A DNA stretch of 64,000 nt. Origin: Mycobacteroides sp. CBMA 271. Lineage in GTDB: Bacteria > Actinomycetota > Actinomycetes > Mycobacteriales > Mycobacteriaceae. This document shows, in pieces, positions 8,716 through 18,622 of the stretch. The notes under the pieces were generated by a model. The model searched no databases and was not told where the DNA came from. It saw nothing but the letters and a program-made list of their open reading frames with translations. How positions within the stretch are numbered: the stretch's first letter is position 1; the number at the start of each line of letters is the position of its first letter. The translations under genes and the position numbers were made by a program. The DNA is taken from the NCBI RefSeq assembly GCF_009729205.1, contig NZ_VTHB01000006.1, forward strand, positions 124,001 to 188,000. The letters run 5' to 3'.

Positions 8716-9243
8716 GTGACTTCACCAATCCAGACTCAGACCGCCACCCTGCACACCAACCGCGGCGATATCGTCATCGCTCTGTTCGGCAATCACGCAC
8801 CCAAGACGGTCGCCAACTTCGTCGGCCTGGCCGACGGCAGCAAGGACTACTCGACCAAGAACGCCAAGGGCGAGGCCGCTGGTCCGTTCTACGACGGAGC
8901 CATCTTCCACCGCGTCATCGAGGGCTTCATGCTTCAGGGCGGTGACCCCACCGGCACCGGCCGTGGTGGACCCGGGTACCAGTTTGCCGACGAGTTCCAC
9001 CCGGAGCTGCAGTTCGACAAGCCGTACCTGCTGGCGATGGCCAACGCCGGACCGGGCACCAATGGTTCGCAGTTCTTCATCACCGTCGGCAAGACCCCGC
9101 ACCTGAATCGCAAGCACACTATCTTCGGTGAGGTCGTGGACCCGGCCTCGCAGCAGGTTGTCGACGCCATCGGCTCCACTGCCGTCGATCGCGGTGACCG
9201 TCCCACCGAGGACGTCGTGATCAACTCCATCACCATCAGCTAG
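8716..9243 (+). CDS. ppiA: Cyclophilin-type peptidyl-prolyl cis-trans isomerase
   Basis: PpiA (175 aa) catalyses cis-trans isomerisation of prolyl bonds. The cyclophilin core is intact, with FHRVIEGFMLQGGDP, the GPGTNGSQFFIT block and the LNRKHTIFGEV block containing active-site residues. GTG 8716 is chosen because AAGG at 8703-8706 is 9 nt upstream and the N-terminus (MTSPIQTQTATLHTNRGD) then matches the mycobacterial protein. No signal peptide, so cytosolic. The rhomboid gene starts immediately after its stop. Confidence 0.96.
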   Translation: MTSPIQTQTATLHTNRGDIVIALFGNHAPKTVANFVGLADGSKDYSTKNAKGEAAGPFYDGAIFHRVIEGFMLQGGDPTGTGRGGPGYQFADEFHPELQFDKPYLLAMANAGPGTNGSQFFITVGKTPHLNRKHTIFGEVVDPASQQVVDAIGSTAVDRGDRPTEDVVINSITIS

Positions 9244-10107
9244 ATGGCTCATCCCGGACAGGTACCGGTCTACGGGTGCGCCTGGCACCCGGACCGGGCC
9301 ACCGCGGTGCGGTGCGTGCGGTGTGGTCGCCCCGTGTGTCCGGAGTGCATGCGATCAGCGCCCGTGGGCCAGCAGTGCGTCGAATGCGTCCAGCAGGGCG
9401 CCAAATCGGTGCGTACGGTCAAACCGTTGCGCCAGGCGCGGGCGTGGATCACCTGGGCGCTGATCGCCGTCAACGTGCTCGTGTATGCGGCGACGGTGTC
9501 CGACGGCACCGATGGCGACCTGATGAGCAGCCAACTGTTCCGGGAACTGGTGTTGTACTTGCCGTGGGTGGCCCAAGGTGAGTTTTGGCGCACCATCACC
9601 ACCGGGTTCCTCCATCTGAGCCTGATGCATATCGCGGTCAACATGCTCTCGCTGGCCATGATCGGGCCCGGCCTGGAGCGCGCATTTGGCGGCCAGCGAT
9701 ACGTCGCCATCTACGGCACGGCGCTGCTCGGCAGCAGCGCTGCCGCCATGTGGTTTACCCCAAATACCTTGGTGGCCGGTGCATCTGGTGCCATCTACGG
9801 CCTACTGGGCGCGGCGCTGGTGCTGTCTCTGCGCGAGCGGCTGAACCCGCAGACCATCATCGTGGTGCTGGTGCTCAACATCGGACTCAGCATCTCGCTG
9901 CCCGGTATCTCGTTGGCTGGGCATATGGGTGGGCTGGCGTTCGGGGTGCTGAGCGCCGGCGCGCTGCTGTATTACCGCGAGGTGTGCCGGTGGGTGGGCA
10001 TGCCTGAGCTCATCCGGAAGCCGGCGACACCGTGGGCGCTGGCGGCGGCGGCGACGGCGCTGTCGGTGGCGCTCATCGCCGCGAAGGTAATCACCTTTAC
10101 GGCTTAG
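9244..10107 (+). CDS. Rhomboid family intramembrane serine protease with N-terminal zinc finger
   Basis: A 287-aa membrane protein. Residues 10-50 have a B-box-like zinc site (CAWHPDR, CVRCGRPVCPEC, CVEC). The rhomboid fold follows, with the HLSLMHIAVNM segment, catalytic Ser in GASGAIYG and catalytic His in AGHMGG, and about six to seven membrane helices. It cleaves membrane-spanning substrates within the bilayer. ATG abuts the ppiA stop, so the two are probably one operon. In M. tuberculosis ppiA is not followed by this gene. Its end overlaps the converging methyltransferase by 11 bp. Confidence 0.92.
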   Translation: MAHPGQVPVYGCAWHPDRATAVRCVRCGRPVCPECMRSAPVGQQCVECVQQGAKSVRTVKPLRQARAWITWALIAVNVLVYAATVSDGTDGDLMSSQLFRELVLYLPWVAQGEFWRTITTGFLHLSLMHIAVNMLSLAMIGPGLERAFGGQRYVAIYGTALLGSSAAAMWFTPNTLVAGASGAIYGLLGAALVLSLRERLNPQTIIVVLVLNIGLSISLPGISLAGHMGGLAFGVLSAGALLYYREVCRWVGMPELIRKPATPWALAAAATALSVALIAAKVITFTA

Positions 10108-11023
10108 GCAGCGTGGCCGTCATGATGCGTCGTGCTGCGTGAAACGCAGCGACAGGTAGCTTTTCGACGGGGAATGATCGGCCATACCGTTCGGCGATGT
10201 CTCCGCTGGATTCCGAAGCGATGCGCCACCCGTGACCCGCCAACCACGCACTAGGCGGTGTGCGCTCACCCGGATAGAAGAGCATCCACGGGTTGGCCGC
10301 GCGTATGGGCTCCGGAAGAAATGCGTCGGCAAGGCTGTGCCACATTTCCTGTGGGCCGAAAACGATGTCGTGATCGGTGATGATCCAACTGCCCGGTGCG
10401 GACAGTTCGATCACGCGTTCCAGCAGGTAGTCCTGTGCCTTGGGCGTCAGACCGATCAGGATCTCCGCGATGAGCCAGGCCGAGGGTTCATCGGGGTCGA
10501 ATCCCTTCGCGCACAACGACGTGGGCCACGCGGTATCGGCGTCGGCGTGTACGACTGCGCGTTGGCAGCGTGGCTGTGCCCCCAACATGGCCATGACGGG
10601 GTCCTTGAATGTGAACGTGCGCAGGTAATCCAGCTCATAGACGGTGGTGGCCGATGGCCAGGAAAGTCGGTACGCCCGGGTGTCCAACCCCGCTCCCACA
10701 AGCACGATCTGGCGGACGCCGGCATCCGCAGCCCGTAACAACTGATCGTCGTAGTTACGGTCGATTGCCGCGCCAAGACGAGAAATGGTCCAGTGAAAGA
10801 GCTCAGGGGCGGTCACCGGGGGCTCTACCACGGGCGTCTCCATGTAGGCGATGCTCAACGGGTTCCCCGCGGCCATGACCAGGGCAGAGGCAAACGGATC
10901 CTCGATCAGCGGCTCATCGTGGCGGGTCTCGATGGCGCGCGCCGCCGCGACGAATAGGTCGTAGTCGAGCTTGCTGGGTATGGAGACGGCGGCACGACCG
11001 GAGGGGGCGTCGGGGCGGTCCAT
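10097..11023 (-). CDS. TIGR00027-family SAM-dependent methyltransferase 1
   Basis: A 308-aa member of the mycobacterial-expanded family of putative SAM-dependent methyltransferases (TIGR00027, leucine carboxyl methyltransferase fold). Motif I is IVLVGAGLDTRAYRL, followed by the YELDY acidic loop, a GFDPDEPSAWLIAEI segment, and ELSAPGSWIITDHD. Substrates of the family are unknown. It is the last of four tandem paralogues on this strand and converges on the rhomboid gene. Confidence 0.9.
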   Translation of the reverse strand: MDRPDAPSGRAAVSIPSKLDYDLFVAAARAIETRHDEPLIEDPFASALVMAAGNPLSIAYMETPVVEPPVTAPELFHWTISRLGAAIDRNYDDQLLRAADAGVRQIVLVGAGLDTRAYRLSWPSATTVYELDYLRTFTFKDPVMAMLGAQPRCQRAVVHADADTAWPTSLCAKGFDPDEPSAWLIAEILIGLTPKAQDYLLERVIELSAPGSWIITDHDIVFGPQEMWHSLADAFLPEPIRAANPWMLFYPGERTPPSAWLAGHGWRIASESSGDIAERYGRSFPVEKLPVAAFHAARRIMTATLPKP

Positions 11024-11137
11024 TGGCGGGGTCCTCTAGCAAGCGCGGATAGGGAAATACCGCGCTCGACGCGGCCCCGTCCACCCGTGTAGCGCTTGAG
11101 GTCAGGGTAGCGAACTACTGGGCGCTACCCAAGCTAA

Positions 11138-12094
11138 TCAAGATGATTGATGGATGGACTCGGTGGGAGGCAGCCGGGCCGTGAGGAACTGCCAGTTGGC
11201 GTGCCCTTTGACGATCTCCGGCACGTCTTCGGTGAACGGCCGACCGTAGTCTTCGCAGATCTCTGCCATCGTGCGAACTTGTGTGATCCAGCCGTGCCCG
11301 GTCAACCACTCCGAGGGCCGCATTCGAGCTTCGGGGTAGGTCCCCATCCAGAGATTTGCATCTCGAATCGTCTCGGGCACCACGGGTTCGGCCAACGAAT
11401 CCCACACGTCGATCGAAGGCAGGAAGCTATCGGCATCGCCGCTGATTGCGCTGCCGGGTGCGGAGAGTTCGATCAGATGCTCAAATAGCGCATCTTGGTC
11501 GGTCGGCGCCATGCCGGTCATGATCAAGGGGTGGATGAGCCACGCGGTGGGCTGCTCGGGATCGAACCCGACCGCGCACAGGCTTTCCGGCCACGCCTCG
11601 CTAACCCCGGTCGTGGCGACCTGTCGATGCGTCACGCCGGCCACGACGCCATGGTCTCGGAGTACTCGGGTGGTGAATTCGAGGGTGTAGGGATAGTCGA
11701 CCTCGTAGAGAACGGCGTCCTCTGGCCAGGTCAGACGGTAGGCCCGAGTATCGAGTCCGGCGGCGCACAGCACGATTTGGCGAGTGCCCGACTCAAGTTC
11801 GGCGGCGATGAAGTCGTCGCCGTCGCGGATCAACACTCCGGCGGCATTAATAAGAAGGAACGTCCCGTCGGTCCCCGAAGGATTCTCCGGGAATCCCGCG
11901 GCAAGCAAAGCTGTGCTCAGGGGCTCATTGGCGGCCTCGACCAGAACCCTGGCGAGCGGGTCGTTGATCAAAGGATGTCCGCGTTGACTTTCCAGCGCAC
12001 GTATCGCGGCGGCGAACAGGTCGAACTGGAGCTTGGGTGCCGGTGTGGACACCGCGCTCTTCTTCTCGTCCATTGGGCCACTCCCCCTTCCCAC
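11138..12094 (-). CDS. TIGR00027-family SAM-dependent methyltransferase 2
   Basis: A 318-aa paralogue with motif I IVLCAAGLDTRAYRL, YEVDY, GFDPEQPTAWLIHPL and ELSAPGSAISGDAD. A GGGGAG ribosome site lies before the ATG. The C-terminal half, with PSEWLTGHGW, matches the neighbouring copies. It is separated by about 115 bp from copy 1 and 97 bp from copy 3, so each may have its own promoter. Substrate unknown. Confidence 0.9.
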   Translation of the reverse strand: MGRGSGPMDEKKSAVSTPAPKLQFDLFAAAIRALESQRGHPLINDPLARVLVEAANEPLSTALLAAGFPENPSGTDGTFLLINAAGVLIRDGDDFIAAELESGTRQIVLCAAGLDTRAYRLTWPEDAVLYEVDYPYTLEFTTRVLRDHGVVAGVTHRQVATTGVSEAWPESLCAVGFDPEQPTAWLIHPLIMTGMAPTDQDALFEHLIELSAPGSAISGDADSFLPSIDVWDSLAEPVVPETIRDANLWMGTYPEARMRPSEWLTGHGWITQVRTMAEICEDYGRPFTEDVPEIVKGHANWQFLTARLPPTESIHQSS

Positions 12095-12191
12095 GTTGCG
12101 GTGAGCCCCGTGCTTTCAGATTATCGACCGAACGGCAAACGGGTGGTGGGACGCGAAAGGCGACAGCGAAGTGCCAGTTCTGGAACAAACC

Positions 12192-13148
12192 TCACGGAGA
12201 GCTCTGCTTGCCGGTGAGATCCGGATGTTCCAAATAGTCGACCGGTAGCGTCGCGGTGAGGAAGTGGCGGTCCGCGAGATCCTGGAATCCCCGAGCCAGT
12301 ACCTCGTCGAAGGGTCGTCCGTAGCATCGCGCGAGTTCGCGACCGGTGCGCGTCTGGGTCAGCCAGCCGTGCCCAGAAAGCCAATCACCGGGGAGCGTGC
12401 GTTCGTCGTAATGCGCCAGCACCGAGAAGTCGGCGTCGCGAAGGGTCTCAGGGGCAATGGCATCCACAATGTCACCCCATGTCTGACCGAACGGGGCCAG
12501 CGGATCGTTGTCCGTCGCGATGGTGCTGCCAGGCGCCGACAGCTCGATGATCCGCTCGAACATTGCATCCTGGCTGCTACCGGGGATGTTGGAGATGACG
12601 GCCTCGGCAAGCCACGCCGTTGGTGCGTCGGGATCGAATCCGGTCAGGCTCAGCTCCGCCTGCCACTGATCGGCGAGTCCGCAGTGGACCAGGCGCTGTG
12701 TGGCCTGGGCGTGTGCCCCCGCGGCGTCGAGCACCTTCGTCTTGAGGGTGAGGACCTCGGGGTAGTCGACCTCGTAGACGACGGTTCCCTCGGGCCAGGA
12801 AAGTCGGTAGGCGCGCGTATCAAGGCCCCCGGCGAGCAGCACCACCTGTCGGGTACCTCCCGCGACGGACGCAAGCAATGACTCGTCGTAGTACCGGCAC
12901 ATTATCGCCAGGTAGTTGGTCATCAGGTGGGTGCGGATCTCGTCTTCCGTCGACGGTTCCTCAACGACGCCGATGTCGAGGAGCGCCTGGGTGTACGGGT
13001 CCCCGGCGGCGGCGACGATCAGGTGGGCGTGCGCGTCCAACAGCAGCGGCCGTGCGCGCTGTGATTCGAGAGCGCGCAGAGCCGCAATGGTCAGCTCAAT
13101 CTGCATCCCGCGACGAGCGAATTCCCCATCGGCACCCGCCCCGGCCAC
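12192..13148 (-). CDS. TIGR00027-family SAM-dependent methyltransferase 3
   Basis: A 318-aa paralogue: VVLLAGGLDTRAYRL (motif I), YEVDY, GFDPDAPTAWLAEAV, ELSAPGSTIATDND and PGDWLSGHGW. GTG 13148 is favoured because a GGGAGG ribosome site sits about 5 nt upstream; ATG 13106 (MQIELT) is an alternative. Closest in the cluster to copy 2 by motif wording. Substrate unknown. Confidence 0.88.
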   Translation of the reverse strand: MAGAGADGEFARRGMQIELTIAALRALESQRARPLLLDAHAHLIVAAAGDPYTQALLDIGVVEEPSTEDEIRTHLMTNYLAIMCRYYDESLLASVAGGTRQVVLLAGGLDTRAYRLSWPEGTVVYEVDYPEVLTLKTKVLDAAGAHAQATQRLVHCGLADQWQAELSLTGFDPDAPTAWLAEAVISNIPGSSQDAMFERIIELSAPGSTIATDNDPLAPFGQTWGDIVDAIAPETLRDADFSVLAHYDERTLPGDWLSGHGWLTQTRTGRELARCYGRPFDEVLARGFQDLADRHFLTATLPVDYLEHPDLTGKQSSP

Positions 13149-13306
13149 CGTGCCTCCCAGTTCTCATCCCCGTCGTCAAACTTAACGAATTTGCCCTGGC
13201 ACCCATCGTTCCAGACCGAACAGCCTTTAGCGATTGCAAGGGAAACTCTAGCGGAGGAGAGACCTGAGGTCTCAGCTAAACGGAATGTGGGTGTTCGGGG
13301 TGGTCG

Positions 13307-14209
13307 CTACTGGCGCACGGCGGAGATGAAATAGGCGTCCGACCACAGCGCGGTGATCTCACTGTGTTCGCTCGGTGCCGGCCGCCCGTACGCTGCTGCC
13401 TGTTCCAGGCGGTCCGCGGCGTCGACCCGCCAGCCGTGTTCGCGGAGCCAGTCAATCGGATCTCTGCGCTCGTCGTCGTAGATGAGATCGCCGACGCCGA
13501 TGTCCTTGACGAAGTCCGGCCGCAGCTTGGCTACGGCGTCCTGCCATTGATCGGCAGTGGCCACCCGCCGACGCCATTCGGTGGCAAGGAAGCTGCCGGG
13601 CGCGGAATGCGCGGTGACCTTCTCGAACAGCGCGTCCTGGGCCGCTCCGGGTAGATACGCCAACAGCCCCTCTGCGAGCCAGGCCGTCGGCTTCGTCGCA
13701 TCGAAGCCGGCGGCCTCCAGGGCGGCAACCCAGTCATCGCGTAGATCGGCGGCGACTTCGCGCCGCTGCGCCCGGGGTGTCGCCCGCTGCGCGGCAAGCA
13801 CCTGATCCTTGAATTCGAGGACCTTCGGCTGATCGAGCTCATAGATGACGGTGCCGTCCGGCCAGGGCAGCCGATAGGTACGAGCATCCAGACCGACGGC
13901 CAGGATGACCACCTGTCGAATTCCGGAACCTACTGCAGCAGTAAAGAATTCATCGAAGTACTTGGTGCGGACGGCGAGGTGATTCACCAGGTAGGTGGTG
14001 GCGACGTCCCACTCGGCCTCGGGTTTGGCAGCCGTCAGGGCCTCGGTGAGGCGGGGCTCGCCGGCGGCCTCGACGAAGGGGCGCGCGTATTCGTCACGAA
14101 TCAGCGGTTGGGAGCGGGTGGTCTCCAGTGCCCGGAACGAGGCGACCATGAGCGCCGTGAATCCGACGCTGCTGACGATGTCCCACTGATCTCCGTCGGT
14201 CCGTGCCAT
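13307..14209 (-). CDS. TIGR00027-family SAM-dependent methyltransferase 4
   Basis: A 300-aa paralogue and the most divergent of the four: motif I reads VVILAVGLDARTYRL, the acidic loop YELDQ, and ATKPTAWLAEGLLAYLPG replaces the GFDP block. The N-terminus (WDIVSSVGFTALMVASFRALET) is the typical one for the family. The promoter-proximal gene of the tandem set, with AAGGTGGG before the ATG. Substrate unknown. Confidence 0.9.
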   Translation of the reverse strand: MARTDGDQWDIVSSVGFTALMVASFRALETTRSQPLIRDEYARPFVEAAGEPRLTEALTAAKPEAEWDVATTYLVNHLAVRTKYFDEFFTAAVGSGIRQVVILAVGLDARTYRLPWPDGTVIYELDQPKVLEFKDQVLAAQRATPRAQRREVAADLRDDWVAALEAAGFDATKPTAWLAEGLLAYLPGAAQDALFEKVTAHSAPGSFLATEWRRRVATADQWQDAVAKLRPDFVKDIGVGDLIYDDERRDPIDWLREHGWRVDAADRLEQAAAYGRPAPSEHSEITALWSDAYFISAVRQ

Positions 14210-14267
14210 GCGCCCACCTTGCTCGAAGGATTAGTTACCTAAGGCAACGATACGCTGGTGACGGGGT

Positions 14268-14696
14268 TCACGTCGGGTAGTGAGCTTTCCGCAGCGCCTC
14301 GACAACATCGCGGGGGTCGGTGCCCAGATCCCAACGGTTCAGCACGATCAGCCGATCGCCGGATTCGATCTCCAACAGCCGTGCACGGCGGCCCAGTCGC
14401 CGGAACTCGGAGACCTTCACCGAGTCCACCGCAGCGCGGGGCAGCGACGTGATGCCGGTGAGAGCTTGCATCTCAAGTCCGTCGGCGGTGATGCGGAGTT
14501 TGGGACGGCAGCGCCAGGACACCGCGGCGAAGCCCAGCAGTCCGAGGGCGGCCAGGAGGGCGAGCAGGCGACCGGGCGCATCGGCGACCAGGAAGACGGC
14601 AGCAATACCGAAGGCGGTCCCGACGAAGGCCGCGGCGGCGATGCCGACGGGTTTCGGGCCCCATTCGGCGACGGGAGCGGAAGACGGGTTATCCAC
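14268..14696 (-). CDS. PH-domain membrane protein (Rv0010c-like)
   Basis: A 142-aa protein with two closely spaced membrane helices (residues 18-62, IAAAAFVGTAFGIAAVFLVA and LLALLAALGLLGFAAVSW) and a C-terminal bacterial PH-like domain (LRITADGLEMQALTGITSLPRAAVDSVKV). It corresponds to Rv0010c, next to crgA in mycobacteria. Start is GTG 14696 in GTGGATAAC, which also forms part of a DnaA-box-like sequence. Function unknown; a membrane-surface role is inferred from the fold. Confidence 0.87.
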   Translation of the reverse strand: MDNPSSAPVAEWGPKPVGIAAAAFVGTAFGIAAVFLVADAPGRLLALLAALGLLGFAAVSWRCRPKLRITADGLEMQALTGITSLPRAAVDSVKVSEFRRLGRRARLLEIESGDRLIVLNRWDLGTDPRDVVEALRKAHYPT

Positions 14697-14720
14697 AGGC
14701 GTTATCCACAGTGGGGATAA
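14689..14720. promoter_or_regulatory. Cluster of DnaA-box-like 9-mers
   Basis: Two perfect TTATCCACA 9-mers lie at 14689-14697 and 14702-14710, 13 bp apart, and TGGGGATAA at 14712-14720 is a third copy on the other strand with one mismatch. The first overlaps the start codon of the PH-domain gene; all lie in the 97-bp spacer towards crgA. TTATCCACA is the established high-affinity bacterial DnaA box. Function here is untested. Confidence 0.6.
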
Positions 14721-14793
14721 ATAACATCGATGTGATTGGGTGTCCGCGGGGTGGACTCAGTGGAAAACACCGGCAACGACAGCATGACGAGTA

Positions 14794-15057
14794 TCAGCGC
14801 CACCGCATGGTCAGGAGCAGTCCTGTGATCATGAAAGCAAACGCAATGGCGTAGTTCCACGGGCCCAGATCCAACATCCAGGTGATGTGTTGCGAGGCGA
14901 GCTGGAACACCATGAGCCAGGCCAGGCCGATGAGCATGAGGGTGAGGAAGAACGCAACGAACCACACGCTGGACGGGCCAGCCTTCACCTTGACCGGGGT
15001 ACGGCTAACAGTGGTGGTGTTGAAGGCTGACTTCTTACGGACCTTGGACTTGGGCAT
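14794..15057 (-). CDS. crgA: Cell division protein CrgA
   Basis: CrgA (87 aa) is a small actinobacterial division protein that interacts with FtsZ, FtsQ, FtsI and CwsA in mycobacteria. It has the basic N-terminus MPKSKVRKK, and two membrane helices ([20 protein letters not shown] and [17 protein letters not shown]) separated by a short periplasmic loop. GAGG is 6 nt upstream of the ATG. It diverges from the DUF881 gene and precedes the PH-domain gene on the same strand. Confidence 0.95.
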   Translation of the reverse strand: MPKSKVRKKSAFNTTTVSRTPVKVKAGPSSVWFVAFFLTLMLIGLAWLMVFQLASQHITWMLDLGPWNYAIAFAFMITGLLLTMRWR

Positions 15058-15155
15058 CGACTACCTCGGAAGCATCTCGGATGTGGCGGCACGGCCGATG
15101 GTCGCCGCGGCCGGTGTCGGTATGGGTTCCTACGCAGGTTACAGCCCCGGGCTGC

Positions 15156-15170
15156 GACAATGCTCTGGTG
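15156..15170 (+). promoter_or_regulatory. Candidate -10 box for leaderless DUF881 mRNA
   Basis: GACAAT (15156-15161) lies 6 nt before GTG 15168 and there is no purine-rich ribosome site. In mycobacteria an ANNNT-type -10 about 6-7 nt before a GTG or ATG commonly marks leaderless transcription. No clear -35 is visible. Confidence 0.35.
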
Positions 15171-15974
15171 ACCTCCGATGAGCCGCTTGTGCGAAGAGGT
15201 ACGGGCCCCGATGAGCCCATTGCGCGGCGAGCGGGGGGCCCTATCTGGCGGGTCGGTGTGCCGCTGGTGTGCGCACTGGCCGGCTTCCTGCTGGCCGCGA
15301 CGTACACGGTGTCGGGCGGCAGTGAGATCCGCCGGGGCGACTCCCCGTCCCCGCGATTAGTGGACCTGGTGCGCGAGACGCAAAGGTCGGTGGACAAGCT
15401 CAGTGCTACCCGTGACGGACTAGCGAACGAGATGGCCGCCGCGCGTGAGCAATCCGCGGGTGGAGACAGCAGGGTGGCGGCGGCGCTTGCCGAAACCGGC
15501 GAGATGGCCGACGTCGCCGGCGTGCGACCTGTCACCGGCCCCGGCCTGGTGGTAACGCTCACCGATGCCAAGCGAGACGCGTACGGGCGATTCCCGCGGG
15601 ATGCGTCACCGGACGACCTGGTGGTGCACCAACAGGACGTCGAGGGCGTGCTCAACGCCTTGTGGAGCGCGGGCGCCGAGGCCATCCAGATGCAGGACGA
15701 CCAGCGGCTGGTCGCCAGCTCGGTGCCGCGGTGTGTGGGTAACACGCTGTTGCTGCACGGCCGTACCTATAGCCCGCCCTACGTGATCACCGCCATCGGG
15801 GATGCCGACACCATGCAGGCTGCCCTCGACGCCGCTCCGCTGGTGAACCTCTACCGGCAGTACGTGGCGCGATTCGGCTTGGGGTACACGGTGACTCGCG
15901 GGCATCACCTTGAGGTGGCCGGATACCGGGACGCGGTCGGCCCTGGCCGTGCCGCGCCGATCGAGGGCCGTTAG
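15168..15974 (+). CDS. DUF881 membrane-anchored protein (Rv0012-like)
   Basis: A 268-aa protein with one N-terminal membrane segment (VGVPLVCALAGFLLAATYTV) and an extracytoplasmic DUF881 domain containing VTGPGLVVTLTDA, DDLVVHQQDVEGVLNALWSAGAEAIQMQDDQRL and the GNTLLLHGRTYSPPYVITAIGD block. The frame is open from 15081, but GTG 15168 gives the length of Rv0012. DUF881 members occur beside division genes in many Gram-positive bacteria; the role is unknown. trpG/pabA follows 55 bp downstream. Confidence 0.9.
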   Translation: MTSDEPLVRRGTGPDEPIARRAGGPIWRVGVPLVCALAGFLLAATYTVSGGSEIRRGDSPSPRLVDLVRETQRSVDKLSATRDGLANEMAAAREQSAGGDSRVAAALAETGEMADVAGVRPVTGPGLVVTLTDAKRDAYGRFPRDASPDDLVVHQQDVEGVLNALWSAGAEAIQMQDDQRLVASSVPRCVGNTLLLHGRTYSPPYVITAIGDADTMQAALDAAPLVNLYRQYVARFGLGYTVTRGHHLEVAGYRDAVGPGRAAPIEGR

Positions 15975-16017
15975 GACCCCAGCAGAACGCGGTTGGGAAA
16001 CCGCTGGCGCGTGTCCG

Positions 16018-16032
16018 TACCCTAAATACGTG
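16018..16032 (+). promoter_or_regulatory. Candidate -10 box for leaderless trpG/pabA mRNA
   Basis: TACCCT (16018-16023) is 6 nt before GTG 16030, with no ribosome site. TTGGGA at 15993-15998 could be a weak -35 (19-bp spacer). The arrangement fits a leaderless mycobacterial message. Confidence 0.4.
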
Positions 16033-16713
16033 CGCATCTTGGTCGTCGACAACTACGACAGCTTCGTGTTCAACCTGGTCCAGTACCTGGGCCAGCTCGG
16101 TATGGACGCTGTGTCGATCTCGGTATGGCGCAACGACGACCCGCGGTTGGCCGATACCGACGCGGTGGCCGCCGACTTCGACGGTGTGTTGATCAGCCCC
16201 GGTCCGGGCACACCGGAGAGCGCCGGCGCGTCCATTGCGATGGTCCATTCGTGCGCGAAGACGGGTACTCCGCTGCTCGGCGTGTGCCTGGGACATCAGG
16301 CGATCGGGGTGGCGTTCGGCGGCACCGTCGACCGTGCGCCGGAGTTGTTGCACGGCAAGACCAGCACCGTCGAACATGAGGACGCCGGGGTGCTGCGTGG
16401 ACTGCCGAACCCGTTCACGGCCACCAGGTATCACTCGTTGACCATTCTCCCGGATACCGTGCCCGGTGAACTGCGGGTGATCGCCCGCACCGCTAGCGGG
16501 GTGATCATGGGAGTGATGCACACCGAGCTGCCCATCCACGGGGTGCAGTTTCACCCCGAGTCGATTCTCACCGAGGGCGGACACCGGATGCTGGCCAATT
16601 GGCTCACCTACTGTGGTGCGCCCCTTGATGAATCGTTGGTGCGGTCGTTGGAGGCGGAGGTTGCTTCGGCGCTGAGCGGGGTGTCCGGCCGCGTCGCCGC
16701 ACTGGGCGGCTAG
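16030..16713 (+). CDS. trpG: Glutamine amidotransferase component of anthranilate/aminodeoxychorismate synthase
   Basis: The 227-aa protein supplies ammonia from glutamine to chorismate-using TrpE or PabB, for tryptophan or folate synthesis. Class I amidotransferase features: N-terminal ILVVDNYDSFVFNLVQYLG, SPGPGTPE oxyanion segment, catalytic Cys in LLGVCLGHQAIG, and the His-Glu pair in GVQFHPESILTEGG. It corresponds to Rv0013 in the same locus. No synthase large subunit is nearby, so it may serve both pathways (pabA is an equally valid symbol). Confidence 0.92.
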   Translation: MRILVVDNYDSFVFNLVQYLGQLGMDAVSISVWRNDDPRLADTDAVAADFDGVLISPGPGTPESAGASIAMVHSCAKTGTPLLGVCLGHQAIGVAFGGTVDRAPELLHGKTSTVEHEDAGVLRGLPNPFTATRYHSLTILPDTVPGELRVIARTASGVIMGVMHTELPIHGVQFHPESILTEGGHRMLANWLTYCGAPLDESLVRSLEAEVASALSGVSGRVAALGG

Positions 16714-16735
16714 GGCCTGTCGCGGGACTGAGTGA

Positions 16736-18621
<1,886 letters not shown>

Positions 18622-18622
<1 letters not shown>

